From Rhodanobacteraceae bacterium (lineage in GTDB: Bacteria > Acidobacteriota > Terriglobia > Terriglobales > Acidobacteriaceae), in NCBI GenBank assembly GCA_025350865.1, contig JANXWZ010000084.1, positions 1 to 37,916 on the forward strand: a stretch of DNA of 37,916 nt. Direction: 5' to 3'. Shown piece after piece: positions 24,817 through 31,884 of the stretch. The notes beneath the pieces were generated by a model. It ran no database searches. It saw only the letters and a list, made by a program, of their open reading frames with translations, and had not been told where the DNA came from. Position 1 is the first letter of the stretch. Every line of letters begins with the position of its first letter. Position numbers and translations under genes: made by a program.

Positions 24817-24875
24817 AACTCTCACCTCTTGCACGGTACGGAATGATAAAGCTGGATACTGAGTTCGACGTTTGC

Positions 24876-24909
24876 GGAATACGGAAGGATTCCCATATTC
24901 CTCATTATA
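24876..24909 (-). promoter_or_regulatory. Putative yceI -10 box and adjacent dyad
   Basis: On the minus strand a perfect TATAAT lies at 24904-24909, about 90 nt before the yceI start. The transcribed side of it is overlapped by an imperfect palindrome at 24876-24901 (GGAATACGGAA against GGAATATGGGAA), a plausible operator. No good -35 box was found. Confidence 0.45.
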
Positions 24910-25000
24910 GACAATATTCTGACAACTCTGTGCGCGTAGCGGCCAGACGCTCCAGAGATGTAAACTCAGGCAGAATAAAGCGGCTGGGAGAGCCTGGGCC

Positions 25001-25786
25001 ATGGCATCGGGAAGCGCAACAGAAGTGGCAACTACGAGCGATTTGAGCGGCGGGCGGTTGACGGTCGCCGCGCCTTACGTCATCGCGCAGGATTGGAATG
25101 CCTATACCCCGGAGCAGCATGCGGTGTGGCAGGAACTGGTTGGCCGACGGATGCCGCAGCTGCGCGAACACGCATGCGACGAGTATCTCGAAGGCTTCGA
25201 GCTGATCGGGTTGCAGGAGGATCGTCTGCCTAACCTGGCCGTCGTGAGTGCGAGGCTCAGTCCGAGGACGGGCTGGTCGTCTACGCCGGTGAGCGGCTTT
25301 CTGCCGGCCGACGCATTCTTCGAGATGCTTGCGGCCCGGATGTTTCCCACGACGACATGGCTCCGCGCACGGGAATCGATGGATTACACGCCCGAGCCAG
25401 ACATCTTCCACGACGTCTTCGGCCACGTTCCGATGCACGCGGATCCGGTGTTCGCGGACTTTTTGGAACACTACGGCAAGGTGTGCGCGTCGGTGATCGA
25501 TCGGCCCGAAGCGCTCGAGCGGTTGGGACGGCTGTTCTGGTTTACGGTTGAGTTCGGCGTGATTCGACAGCGGGGCGAGATCAAGGTGTATGGCAGCGGG
25601 CTGATCAGCTCGCACGGTGAATGCACGCGGGTGCTGGCGGGCGGGTGCGAGATTAAGGATTTCAACCTCGAAGCCGTCCTGAACCAGGAGATGCAGACCA
25701 GCGAGATGCAGCCGGTGCTGTATGCGGTGGAATCGTTTGAAGAAATCTATGAGGCGGCGCAGGCGGCTGAATCAATGGTTGGCTAG
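25001..25786 (+). CDS. phhA: Phenylalanine 4-monooxygenase
   Basis: This non-haem iron enzyme converts phenylalanine to tyrosine using tetrahydropterin. The 261-residue product is only the catalytic domain, as in other bacteria. Iron ligands are His-137 and His-142 in DIFHDVFGHVPMH and Glu-184 in FWFTVEFGV. Also seen are YTPEPD and GSGLISSHGE. The ATG at 25001 has GGGAG upstream. It is divergent from yceI. No pterin carbinolamine dehydratase gene lies nearby. Confidence 0.95.
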   Translation: MASGSATEVATTSDLSGGRLTVAAPYVIAQDWNAYTPEQHAVWQELVGRRMPQLREHACDEYLEGFELIGLQEDRLPNLAVVSARLSPRTGWSSTPVSGFLPADAFFEMLAARMFPTTTWLRARESMDYTPEPDIFHDVFGHVPMHADPVFADFLEHYGKVCASVIDRPEALERLGRLFWFTVEFGVIRQRGEIKVYGSGLISSHGECTRVLAGGCEIKDFNLEAVLNQEMQTSEMQPVLYAVESFEEIYEAAQAAESMVG

Positions 25787-25835
25787 AACAGCCTCTGTTT
25801 ACAGTCCGTATACAGAACCGGGGTATTCTTCAGGG

Positions 25836-26852
25836 ATGATCCTAAAATCTGTTGTCGTCACCCTTGCTGCGGTTGGTCTTTCCGTGGCTTCGAGCGCTGT
25901 CGCCCAGGGAACCGCCGCCGTTGCCGCGACTGTCGCGCCGCCCGTCTCCACCAAGCGCGGCCCGACCTTTACCGTCGCCGATAAAGACCTGCCCAAGACG
26001 CTGACGCTGATCGAGTACGGCGATATGCGCTTTACCGATCCGGCGAACATCGTTGACGCGAATCCGTCGGCGCGCAAGTTGCTGGTGGCGAAGATTGCTA
26101 GCGAGCACCCCGACGCCGTTCAGATGTCCGGCGACGTACCGCTGGCCGGGAGCAAGCCCGCCGACTACGCGGAGTATGCGCTCGAAACCAAGGTCTGGCG
26201 CGATCAGAATCTGCGCATCTATCCCGCGATGGGAAACCATGAGCTGGCGGGCAAAGACAAAGCTGGCGATCTGGAAAACTGGTGGAAGGCCTTCCCGACG
26301 CTGCGCGGCATGCGCTGGTACTCGGTCGCGCTGGGCAAGCGGGTTTACCTGCTGAATGTGGACAGCGAGTCCGATATGCTGCCGGGGACCGACCAGTACA
26401 AGTGGATTCAGGACCAGATTTCGCAGTTGCCGCAATCCGTTTATTTCGTCATGATCGCGCTCCATCGCCCGCCAGTGGCTGACATTCAAACCCACATCGA
26501 GATCGACCACAATCCGAGACCGAACGAGATCGCCCTTCGTGACTACCTTTCCTCCGTCTCCAAGACGTCGCATGCGAAGTTCGTGGTTGTAGCCGGCCAC
26601 ATTCACAATTACGAGCGCTTCCTGCAGGATGACGTGAATTACTTCGTCTCCGGCGGCGGCGGCGCCAAGCCGTACTATGTGGAGCGCACGCCAGGCGATC
26701 TCTACCAGCGTGAAGACTTCCCGAACTTCCACTACATCAAGTTCACGCTGGATGGGAAAGGACTGACAGGAACGATGTACCGCCTGGCCGACCCTACCGA
26801 CGAACATCCAACCTGGCAGGCGCGCGACACCTTCAAGATCACCGCCAAGTAA
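25836..26852 (+). CDS. Secreted calcineurin-like metallophosphoesterase
   Basis: The 338-residue product begins with a signal peptide (MILKSVVVTLAAVGLSVASS, cleaved after AVA). Two-metal phosphoesterase motifs occur in order: EYGDMRF, SGDVPL, AMGNHEL, ALHRPP and VVAGHIHNYER, close to purple-acid-phosphatase-like enzymes. The first motif has GDMR in place of the common DxH. The start at 25836 gives the signal peptide, though its ribosome binding site is poor; the frame stays open upstream into phhA. It is likely periplasmic. The substrate is unknown. Confidence 0.87.
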   Translation: MILKSVVVTLAAVGLSVASSAVAQGTAAVAATVAPPVSTKRGPTFTVADKDLPKTLTLIEYGDMRFTDPANIVDANPSARKLLVAKIASEHPDAVQMSGDVPLAGSKPADYAEYALETKVWRDQNLRIYPAMGNHELAGKDKAGDLENWWKAFPTLRGMRWYSVALGKRVYLLNVDSESDMLPGTDQYKWIQDQISQLPQSVYFVMIALHRPPVADIQTHIEIDHNPRPNEIALRDYLSSVSKTSHAKFVVVAGHIHNYERFLQDDVNYFVSGGGGAKPYYVERTPGDLYQREDFPNFHYIKFTLDGKGLTGTMYRLADPTDEHPTWQARDTFKITAK

Positions 26853-26871
26853 CGCCACCGAAGCTCGGGTG

Positions 26872-26906
26872 CCCCATCTCAATCAGTCCCATCGATTGAG
26901 GTGGGG
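26872..26906. repeat. 13-bp inverted repeat between convergent genes
   Basis: CCCCATCTCAATC (26872-26884) pairs with GATTGAGGTGGGG (26894-26906) with one G-T wobble. There is no T-tract on either strand. It lies between the ends of the phosphoesterase and cobA genes and may slow or block read-through, or be another dispersed palindrome. Confidence 0.55.
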
Positions 26907-26920
26907 ATGACAATGAATCT

Positions 26921-27649
26921 TTATTGCCCAACCTGGATCGCATGCCCGATCAGAAGCAATAACGGTGCTGGTCCGGGCTCCGAAGCTGCAAGTTCCTGAA
27001 GCGTCGTCGAAGTGACGTGCTCTTCCGGCGTGGAGGCTTTGGAGACTGCGGCGACTGGCGTCTCGGGCGGAATTCCTGCGGCCATGAGCGAGGCTGAAAG
27101 CGCCTCGAAGTTGCGGCCGGGCATGTAGAGGACGAGGGTGGAATCGGCGGGGAACGCGCCCTCCCATGCGACCGGCGTGGCCTTGCCGGTGGCGTGGTGC
27201 GCTGTTGCGAGGACGAGCTTTGAGGCGGAAGTTCGATCGGTGAGCGGAGTCTTGAGCGATGCCGCGACGGCGAAGGCTGCAGTAATTCCCGGGACAATTT
27301 CAAAGGGAATCGCGGCTCCACGGAGCGCCTCGATCTCTTCGTTGGCGCGGCCGAAGACGAGCGGATCGCCGGACTTCAGCCGGATCACCGATCGCCCCTG
27401 TCCGGCGTGCAGCAGCATCAATTGGTGGATTCCTGCCTGGGTAATCCGAGGCTGGCCGCACCGCTTGCCGACGGGGATAATCATCGCGCCATCGTGGCAG
27501 AGCGCCAGGATTGCGTCAGAAACCAAATCGTCGGGGAGAATGACGTCTGCCTTTTGCAGCAAGTGCAGAGCACGCAATGTCAGCAGGTTGGGGTCGCCTG
27601 GGCCGGCGCCTACGAGGTAGACCTGCCCGGTTACGGGGTCGGCGTTCAC
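26921..27649 (-). CDS. cobA: Uroporphyrinogen-III C-methyltransferase (SUMT)
   Basis: SUMT methylates uroporphyrinogen III twice with SAM to precorrin-2, the entry to siroheme. The 242-residue product opens GQVYLVGAGPGDPNLLTLRA and has KRCGQPRITQAGI, VIRLKSGDPLVFGRANEEIE and VPGITAAFAVAA, all family signatures. The GTG at 27649 is chosen because it overlaps the stop of the upstream gene (GTGA). The longer ORF start would lie inside that gene. It works with the dehydrogenase upstream to feed the siroheme reductase at 31885-33621. Confidence 0.93.
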   Translation of the reverse strand: MNADPVTGQVYLVGAGPGDPNLLTLRALHLLQKADVILPDDLVSDAILALCHDGAMIIPVGKRCGQPRITQAGIHQLMLLHAGQGRSVIRLKSGDPLVFGRANEEIEALRGAAIPFEIVPGITAAFAVAASLKTPLTDRTSASKLVLATAHHATGKATPVAWEGAFPADSTLVLYMPGRNFEALSASLMAAGIPPETPVAAVSKASTPEEHVTSTTLQELAASEPGPAPLLLLIGHAIQVGQ

Positions 27650-28287
27650 TTGCCGCCGTCCCGAGGATTGGTCAGGGCATGTTGTCTTGCGTAGGCCCTG
27701 GACGGGCAGGCGTCGAAGCCGCAAACCTCGCGCGATGCGAGGTCGTGGAGGAGGTGCTTGCGCTGTTCGTTGAGCGGCTCAAGCTGCAGGACTTCGCGGC
27801 GCAGGTTACCGAGTTCGGTAAGCCAGGGTCCGAGGTCGAGGGGTAGGGCGGCGTTAAGCTCCTTGCGCAGGCGCTGGGCGAGCGCAGGGGATTGGCCTGC
27901 GGTGGAGATGGCGATCTGGAGATCGCCGCGCCGTACCAAGGAAGGGAAGTAGAAGTCGCAGTAGGGTGGATCGTCGACCGCGTTGCACAGGATCGACTTC
28001 GAGGTGGCCTCAAGGTAGACGGCGCGATTCACCTCGGGAACGTCGGTCGCGGTGACGACGAGAAAAGTTCCGGCGCTGATGTCCCCGGCGGCGTATTCGC
28101 GCTGGTGCCAGGTGATCTCCCCGTTCGCGGCGAGATCGGCGATGGCGGGGGATGCGTGGGGCGCAATGACCGTCACCTGGGCATCGGCGGCGCGCAGCGA
28201 TTCGATCTTGGACTCGGCGAGATTTCCCGCGCCGATCACAATGCAGGGCCGAGCGGTCAACTTGAGAAAGATGGGGAAAAGGGACAT
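27646..28287 (-). CDS. Precorrin-2 dehydrogenase / sirohydrochlorin ferrochelatase-like (CysG N-terminal type)
   Basis: This enzyme oxidises precorrin-2 to sirohydrochlorin and may insert iron to give siroheme. The 213-residue product starts MSLFPIFLKL with GGAAG-type site upstream and has the Rossmann loop CIVIGAGNLAESKIESL and further FLVVTATDVPEVNRAVYLEA, then NAVDDPPYCDFYFPSLVRRG and IAISTAGQSPALAQRLRKEL, which are characteristic. It overlaps cobA by 4 nt, so the two steps are coupled. Together they equal a split CysG. The C-terminus ends in a short arginine/alanine tail. Confidence 0.92.
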   Translation of the reverse strand: MSLFPIFLKLTARPCIVIGAGNLAESKIESLRAADAQVTVIAPHASPAIADLAANGEITWHQREYAAGDISAGTFLVVTATDVPEVNRAVYLEATSKSILCNAVDDPPYCDFYFPSLVRRGDLQIAISTAGQSPALAQRLRKELNAALPLDLGPWLTELGNLRREVLQLEPLNEQRKHLLHDLASREVCGFDACPSRAYARQHALTNPRDGGK

Positions 28288-28339
28288 AGTGGCTTCCACG
28301 ATGATACCGTTCCGTGCCGCGCCTTGGTACGATGGGGTC

Positions 28340-29413
28340 GTGAATCTCCCCGTGAAGCCGCCCGTACCACCCATGCTCGCCAAGCGAGTCGATGCAATCC
28401 CGGCAGGGGACAAGTGGTCGTTTGAGCCCAAGTGGGACGGCTTTCGCGCGATCATCTTTCGTGATGGGGCTGAGATTGAAATTCAGAGCCGGGATATGAA
28501 GTCCCTGAACCGTTACTTTCCCGAGCTGATCGCAGTGCTGCTGGAGCAATTGCCGGACCGGTGTGTGCTGGACGGGGAGATCGTGAGCGCCGGTAAGAAC
28601 GGGCTGGACTTCGATGCGCTGCAGTTACGGGTTCACCCGGCTGCGTCGCGGGTGAAGATGCTGTCAGAGTCCACTCCGAGCTCGGTGGTTTTCTTCGATG
28701 TGCTGTGCGTTGGCGACGAAGACCTGACCGGCCAGCCCTTTGAGGTGCGACGCGCTCGGCTGGAGGCTCTGCTGGCGAATGCGAAGCCTCCGATCCACAT
28801 CACACCCGCGACACGCGATGCCGCGATCGCCGAAGACTGGTTTACGCGATTCGAGGGTGCGGGGCTGGACGGCGTGATGGCCAAGCCGCTCGCAGGCAGG
28901 TATGAACCGGACAAGCGATCGATGCTGAAGGTGAAGCATGAGCGAGATTGCGACTGCGTGGTGGCGGGCTTTCGATGGCACAAGAACGGTGACGGCACGC
29001 TCCTTGGGTCGCTGCTGCTGGGTCTGTACGACGATGCAGGTAAGCTACAGCACGTTGGTGTGTGCGCCAGCTTTACAGCGGCTAAGCGCGCCGAACTGGT
29101 GGCGTTCCTGGAACCGTATCGGAAGGATGCACTGGCGGGCCACCCCTGGGCGGGCTGGGCGGAAAGCTCGGTGGACGGTCGGATGCCGGGTGGGCAAAGC
29201 AGATGGAGTCAGGGAAAGGATTTATCGTGGGAGCCACTTCGTCCGGAGCTCGTTGTCGAGGTGGCTTATGAGCACATGCAGGGCGACCGCTTCCGTCACA
29301 TGGCACAGTTTCGCCGCTGGCGGACGGATAAGGCACCGCAGGACTGCACTTACGCGCAATTGGAGATTGTCGCTCCGCAGGAACTGGGGGAGATTTTCGG
29401 TTCGGGGACTTAG
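28340..29413 (+). CDS. ATP-dependent DNA ligase (LigC/LigD ligase-domain type)
   Basis: The enzyme seals DNA nicks with ATP. The 357-residue product has the adenylation motif EPKWDGFRAI with the nucleophile Lys, then VLDGEIV, FFDVLC, LDGVMAKPL and MLKVKHERDCDCVVAG, followed by an OB-fold (LLGSLLLGLYDDAGKLQHVG). The GTG at 28340 is preferred (opening NLPVKPPVPPMLAKRV) over the ATG at 28301. The gene converges with a LigD-polymerase gene at 29454, as in bacterial end-joining loci, but no Ku gene lies in the window. Confidence 0.9.
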   Translation: MNLPVKPPVPPMLAKRVDAIPAGDKWSFEPKWDGFRAIIFRDGAEIEIQSRDMKSLNRYFPELIAVLLEQLPDRCVLDGEIVSAGKNGLDFDALQLRVHPAASRVKMLSESTPSSVVFFDVLCVGDEDLTGQPFEVRRARLEALLANAKPPIHITPATRDAAIAEDWFTRFEGAGLDGVMAKPLAGRYEPDKRSMLKVKHERDCDCVVAGFRWHKNGDGTLLGSLLLGLYDDAGKLQHVGVCASFTAAKRAELVAFLEPYRKDALAGHPWAGWAESSVDGRMPGGQSRWSQGKDLSWEPLRPELVVEVAYEHMQGDRFRHMAQFRRWRTDKAPQDCTYAQLEIVAPQELGEIFGSGT

Positions 29414-29450
29414 GAGCGACGTCGGTGATGGGTTGTCGCCGCCAGAAAGA

Positions 29451-29483
29451 CAACTACGGAGATTCTGGCTTTGCCAGAATGAC
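29451..29483. repeat. 33-bp palindromic interspersed repeat, copy C, overlapping a gene end
   Basis: CAACTACGGAGATTCTGGCT, then TTGCCAGAATGAC. It differs from copy B at one position in the loop region. Read on the minus strand it encodes the last nine residues and the TAG stop (29454-29456) of the LigD-polymerase gene. Confidence 0.88.
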
Positions 29484-30896
29484 GGCTATCAGGGAAATTG
29501 GCTCGGCCTTCTCTTCTGTGCTCTCCCGCCAGGCTCGTGTGGGATCGTCGTCCGGGTCGGGGGTGGCCTGCGCGGGTCTTTGATCTTCGGGGACGTTGCG
29601 TAGGTTGACGCGGATCCGGTACCAGATGGCCGAGGCGCCACGCATGCGGTCTATCAGGACGTCGTCCTCTGCCAGTAGGGCGGCGGCATCCGGGTGGGCA
29701 GCTTTCCAGCGCTCCAGCCCGGCCATCGCTGCGGCCTTGTCGGGAGAGTTCGCGAGGGTAATCAGCGGATGCTTGGGAGTGCGCTTTGCAGGGGCTTTCT
29801 TCGCCGGCTTCGGCTCGTCGCCCTCGGCGTCTACCGCTTGTTTGCGAAAACGCTTTGCACCGAAGCCCTCGCCAATCTGATCCGAAAAAGACTTGGCCTT
29901 GGAGGGCTGAACCCGCTTGGGCTCGCCTTCTGCCTTGGCGAAGTGTGGGGGCCAGGGGGCATCGCCGATACCCTCCGCTTCATCTTTGGCCGCCAGTTCC
30001 AGCAGTGCCTCCAGCGAGCCAGGGTCATCTCCCATGCCGCGGTGGGGATCACCGATCGCCGCGTACCGCTGCGGAATGGTGAGGACCGTAAAATCTGCCG
30101 GATTGACCTGCGGCACCTCATACCAGTGCAGTGGCGCAGAGACCCGGGCATCGGACAGCGGACGAACCGAGTAAGCAGAAGCCGTGGTGCGGTCCTTGGC
30201 ATTCTGGTTGTAGTCCAGGAACACGCCGTGGCGCTCTTCCTTCCACCACTTGGAGCTGGCGAGATTCGGCACACGCCGTTCAACAGTCCGAGCCAGCGCC
30301 AGAGCCGCGCGGCGGACCTCGGTGAAGCTCCATTTAGGCTGGATCGGGGCATTGATGTGGATTCCACGCGATCCGCTGGTCTTGACAAACCCGGTAAGGC
30401 CCACCTCTTCCAACACGGCCTTCACTTCCATGGCTACCAGGCGGACATCGGCAAAGTCGACGCCCGGGTTGGGGTCGAGGTCGACGCGAAGCTGGTCGGG
30501 ATGATCGAGAGCGGCGGTGCGGACCGGGTGGGGATGAAGCTCGATGCAGCCCAGATTGACGATCCAGGCGAGCCCCGCGGCGTTGTCGACCACCACCTCG
30601 TCGGCGGTCCGTCCGGAGGGGAACGAGAGCGTCACGGTGCGGAGGAAAGGTGGGAGATTGTCGGGAGCGCGCTTCTGGTAGAAGGGCTCGGCGTGCGCGC
30701 CGTTGACGAAGCGCTTGAGGACGATGGGGCGGTCCTGAATGCCGACGAGAGCACCCGGCGCGATGGAAAGGAAGTACTTTACGATATCGAGCTTGGTGAG
30801 GTGGACGCCCTGGGAAAAGTATGGCTTGTCGGGGCTGGAGACGCGGACTTCGTGTCCGTCGATGGTGAGGAGTTCCGCATTGTCAGGTTTCGCCAC
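29454..30896 (-). CDS. LigD-type primase-polymerase, stand-alone, with C-terminal extension
   Basis: LigD polymerase domains fill gaps during non-homologous end joining. The 480-residue product has the AEP-primase fold in residues about 15-300: LTKLDIVKYFLSIAPGAL, IELHPHPVRT, the metal site QLRVDLDPNPG, VKTSGSRGIHI, and DYNQNAKDRTTASAYSVRP. After a basic low-complexity linker (PAKKAPAKRTPKHP) comes an approximately 110-residue C-terminal segment of unknown function (GLERWKAAHPDAAALLAEDD, and ASAIWYRIRVNLRNVPEDQR). The last residues and the stop come from a dispersed repeat (29451-29483). It is convergent with the ligase gene. Confidence 0.9.
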   Translation of the reverse strand: MAKPDNAELLTIDGHEVRVSSPDKPYFSQGVHLTKLDIVKYFLSIAPGALVGIQDRPIVLKRFVNGAHAEPFYQKRAPDNLPPFLRTVTLSFPSGRTADEVVVDNAAGLAWIVNLGCIELHPHPVRTAALDHPDQLRVDLDPNPGVDFADVRLVAMEVKAVLEEVGLTGFVKTSGSRGIHINAPIQPKWSFTEVRRAALALARTVERRVPNLASSKWWKEERHGVFLDYNQNAKDRTTASAYSVRPLSDARVSAPLHWYEVPQVNPADFTVLTIPQRYAAIGDPHRGMGDDPGSLEALLELAAKDEAEGIGDAPWPPHFAKAEGEPKRVQPSKAKSFSDQIGEGFGAKRFRKQAVDAEGDEPKPAKKAPAKRTPKHPLITLANSPDKAAAMAGLERWKAAHPDAAALLAEDDVLIDRMRGASAIWYRIRVNLRNVPEDQRPAQATPDPDDDPTRAWRESTEEKAEPISLIAVILAKPESP

Positions 30897-30951
30897 GGGG
30901 ATAGGTTACACCGATAGATGCAGTCAGCGCCGGTTCGGGTACCATCAATGG

Positions 30952-31872
30952 ATGATGAACTGGTCGAGGGTCGACCTCGTTGGGGTCGGACTGAATGCGA
31001 CCGATACGGTGATTCCGGTGGCGGAGTTTCCGGGACGAGGCTCGAAGACAGAGTATCGCGGGGGTACGGTGTTACCGGGCGGGCAGGTGGCGACGACTGT
31101 GGTGGCGTGTCAGCACTGGGGAATGACGACCCGTTATGTCGGCAAGCTGGGCGAGGACGATGCGGCACGGCTCCATATGGCCGCGTTTGCAGAGGCCGGG
31201 GTCGAAACGCAGATTGTGACGGTTCCGGGCGGCGTGAGTGCGCAGTCGCTCATCGTGGTGGATGGCGGCGGCGAGCGGACGGTGCTGTGCCGGCGAGACG
31301 ATCTGCTGACGCTGCGGCCGGAGGAGTTGCGACGGGAATGGGTAGTGAATGCCCGCATGCTGCATGTGGATGGGTATGACACCGAAGCGGCGACGCTGGC
31401 GGCGAGCTGGGCTCGCGAGGCCGGAGTGCCGGTGGTGGCGGATATCGACGAGATTTACCCGGGAGTGGAAGATCTGTTGGGATGCGTGGATTACCTGATC
31501 GCCAGCCGCGACTTTCCGTATCGCCTGACCGGAGAGGAGGATCTTCCGACGGCCCTGAAACTGATGCAGCGGCGCTTTGGGTCCAGGCTCAGCGCGGCGA
31601 CACTGGGGGAACATGGCGTGCTGGCGTGGGATGGCGATCGGTACTGGTCAACGGCGGCGTATCGCGTGCCGGTCGCCGACACCACCGGGGCTGGCGACAT
31701 CTTTCACGCCGGGTTTATTTACGGACATCTGCAAGGCTGGGGTCTGGATCGGCAGATGGACTTCGCCTGCGCCGCGGCAGCGCTGAATTGCATGCGGGTG
31801 GGTGCTCGCGGCGGGATAGAGAGCGTGGCGCGGATCGAGGAGTTGATGGCGAGCGGAGTTCGCTACGAGTGA
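30952..31872 (+). CDS. PfkB family sugar/nucleoside kinase
   Basis: PfkB kinases phosphorylate sugars, nucleosides or related alcohols with ATP. The 306-residue product has the N-terminal DLVGVGLNATDTVIPVAEFP, the Gly-rich GGTVLPGGQVATTVVA, and the C-terminal catalytic signature DTTGAGDIFHAGF with the base Asp. The ATG at 30952 has a poor ribosome binding site; the frame stays open upstream against the divergent LigD-polymerase gene. The substrate cannot be told from the sequence. Its stop lies 12 nt from the stop of the convergent reductase gene. Confidence 0.9.
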   Translation: MMNWSRVDLVGVGLNATDTVIPVAEFPGRGSKTEYRGGTVLPGGQVATTVVACQHWGMTTRYVGKLGEDDAARLHMAAFAEAGVETQIVTVPGGVSAQSLIVVDGGGERTVLCRRDDLLTLRPEELRREWVVNARMLHVDGYDTEAATLAASWAREAGVPVVADIDEIYPGVEDLLGCVDYLIASRDFPYRLTGEEDLPTALKLMQRRFGSRLSAATLGEHGVLAWDGDRYWSTAAYRVPVADTTGAGDIFHAGFIYGHLQGWGLDRQMDFACAAAALNCMRVGARGGIESVARIEELMASGVRYE

Positions 31873-31884
31873 CTGGCCGACCGT

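Noticed and set aside
26872..26906. Inverted repeat considered as a bidirectional terminator
   Set aside because: Stem is good but neither side is followed by T, so it is listed only as a repeat.
29694..30917. Plus-strand open frame of 407 codons
   Set aside because: It is wholly antisense to the LigD-polymerase gene, which has clear family motifs.
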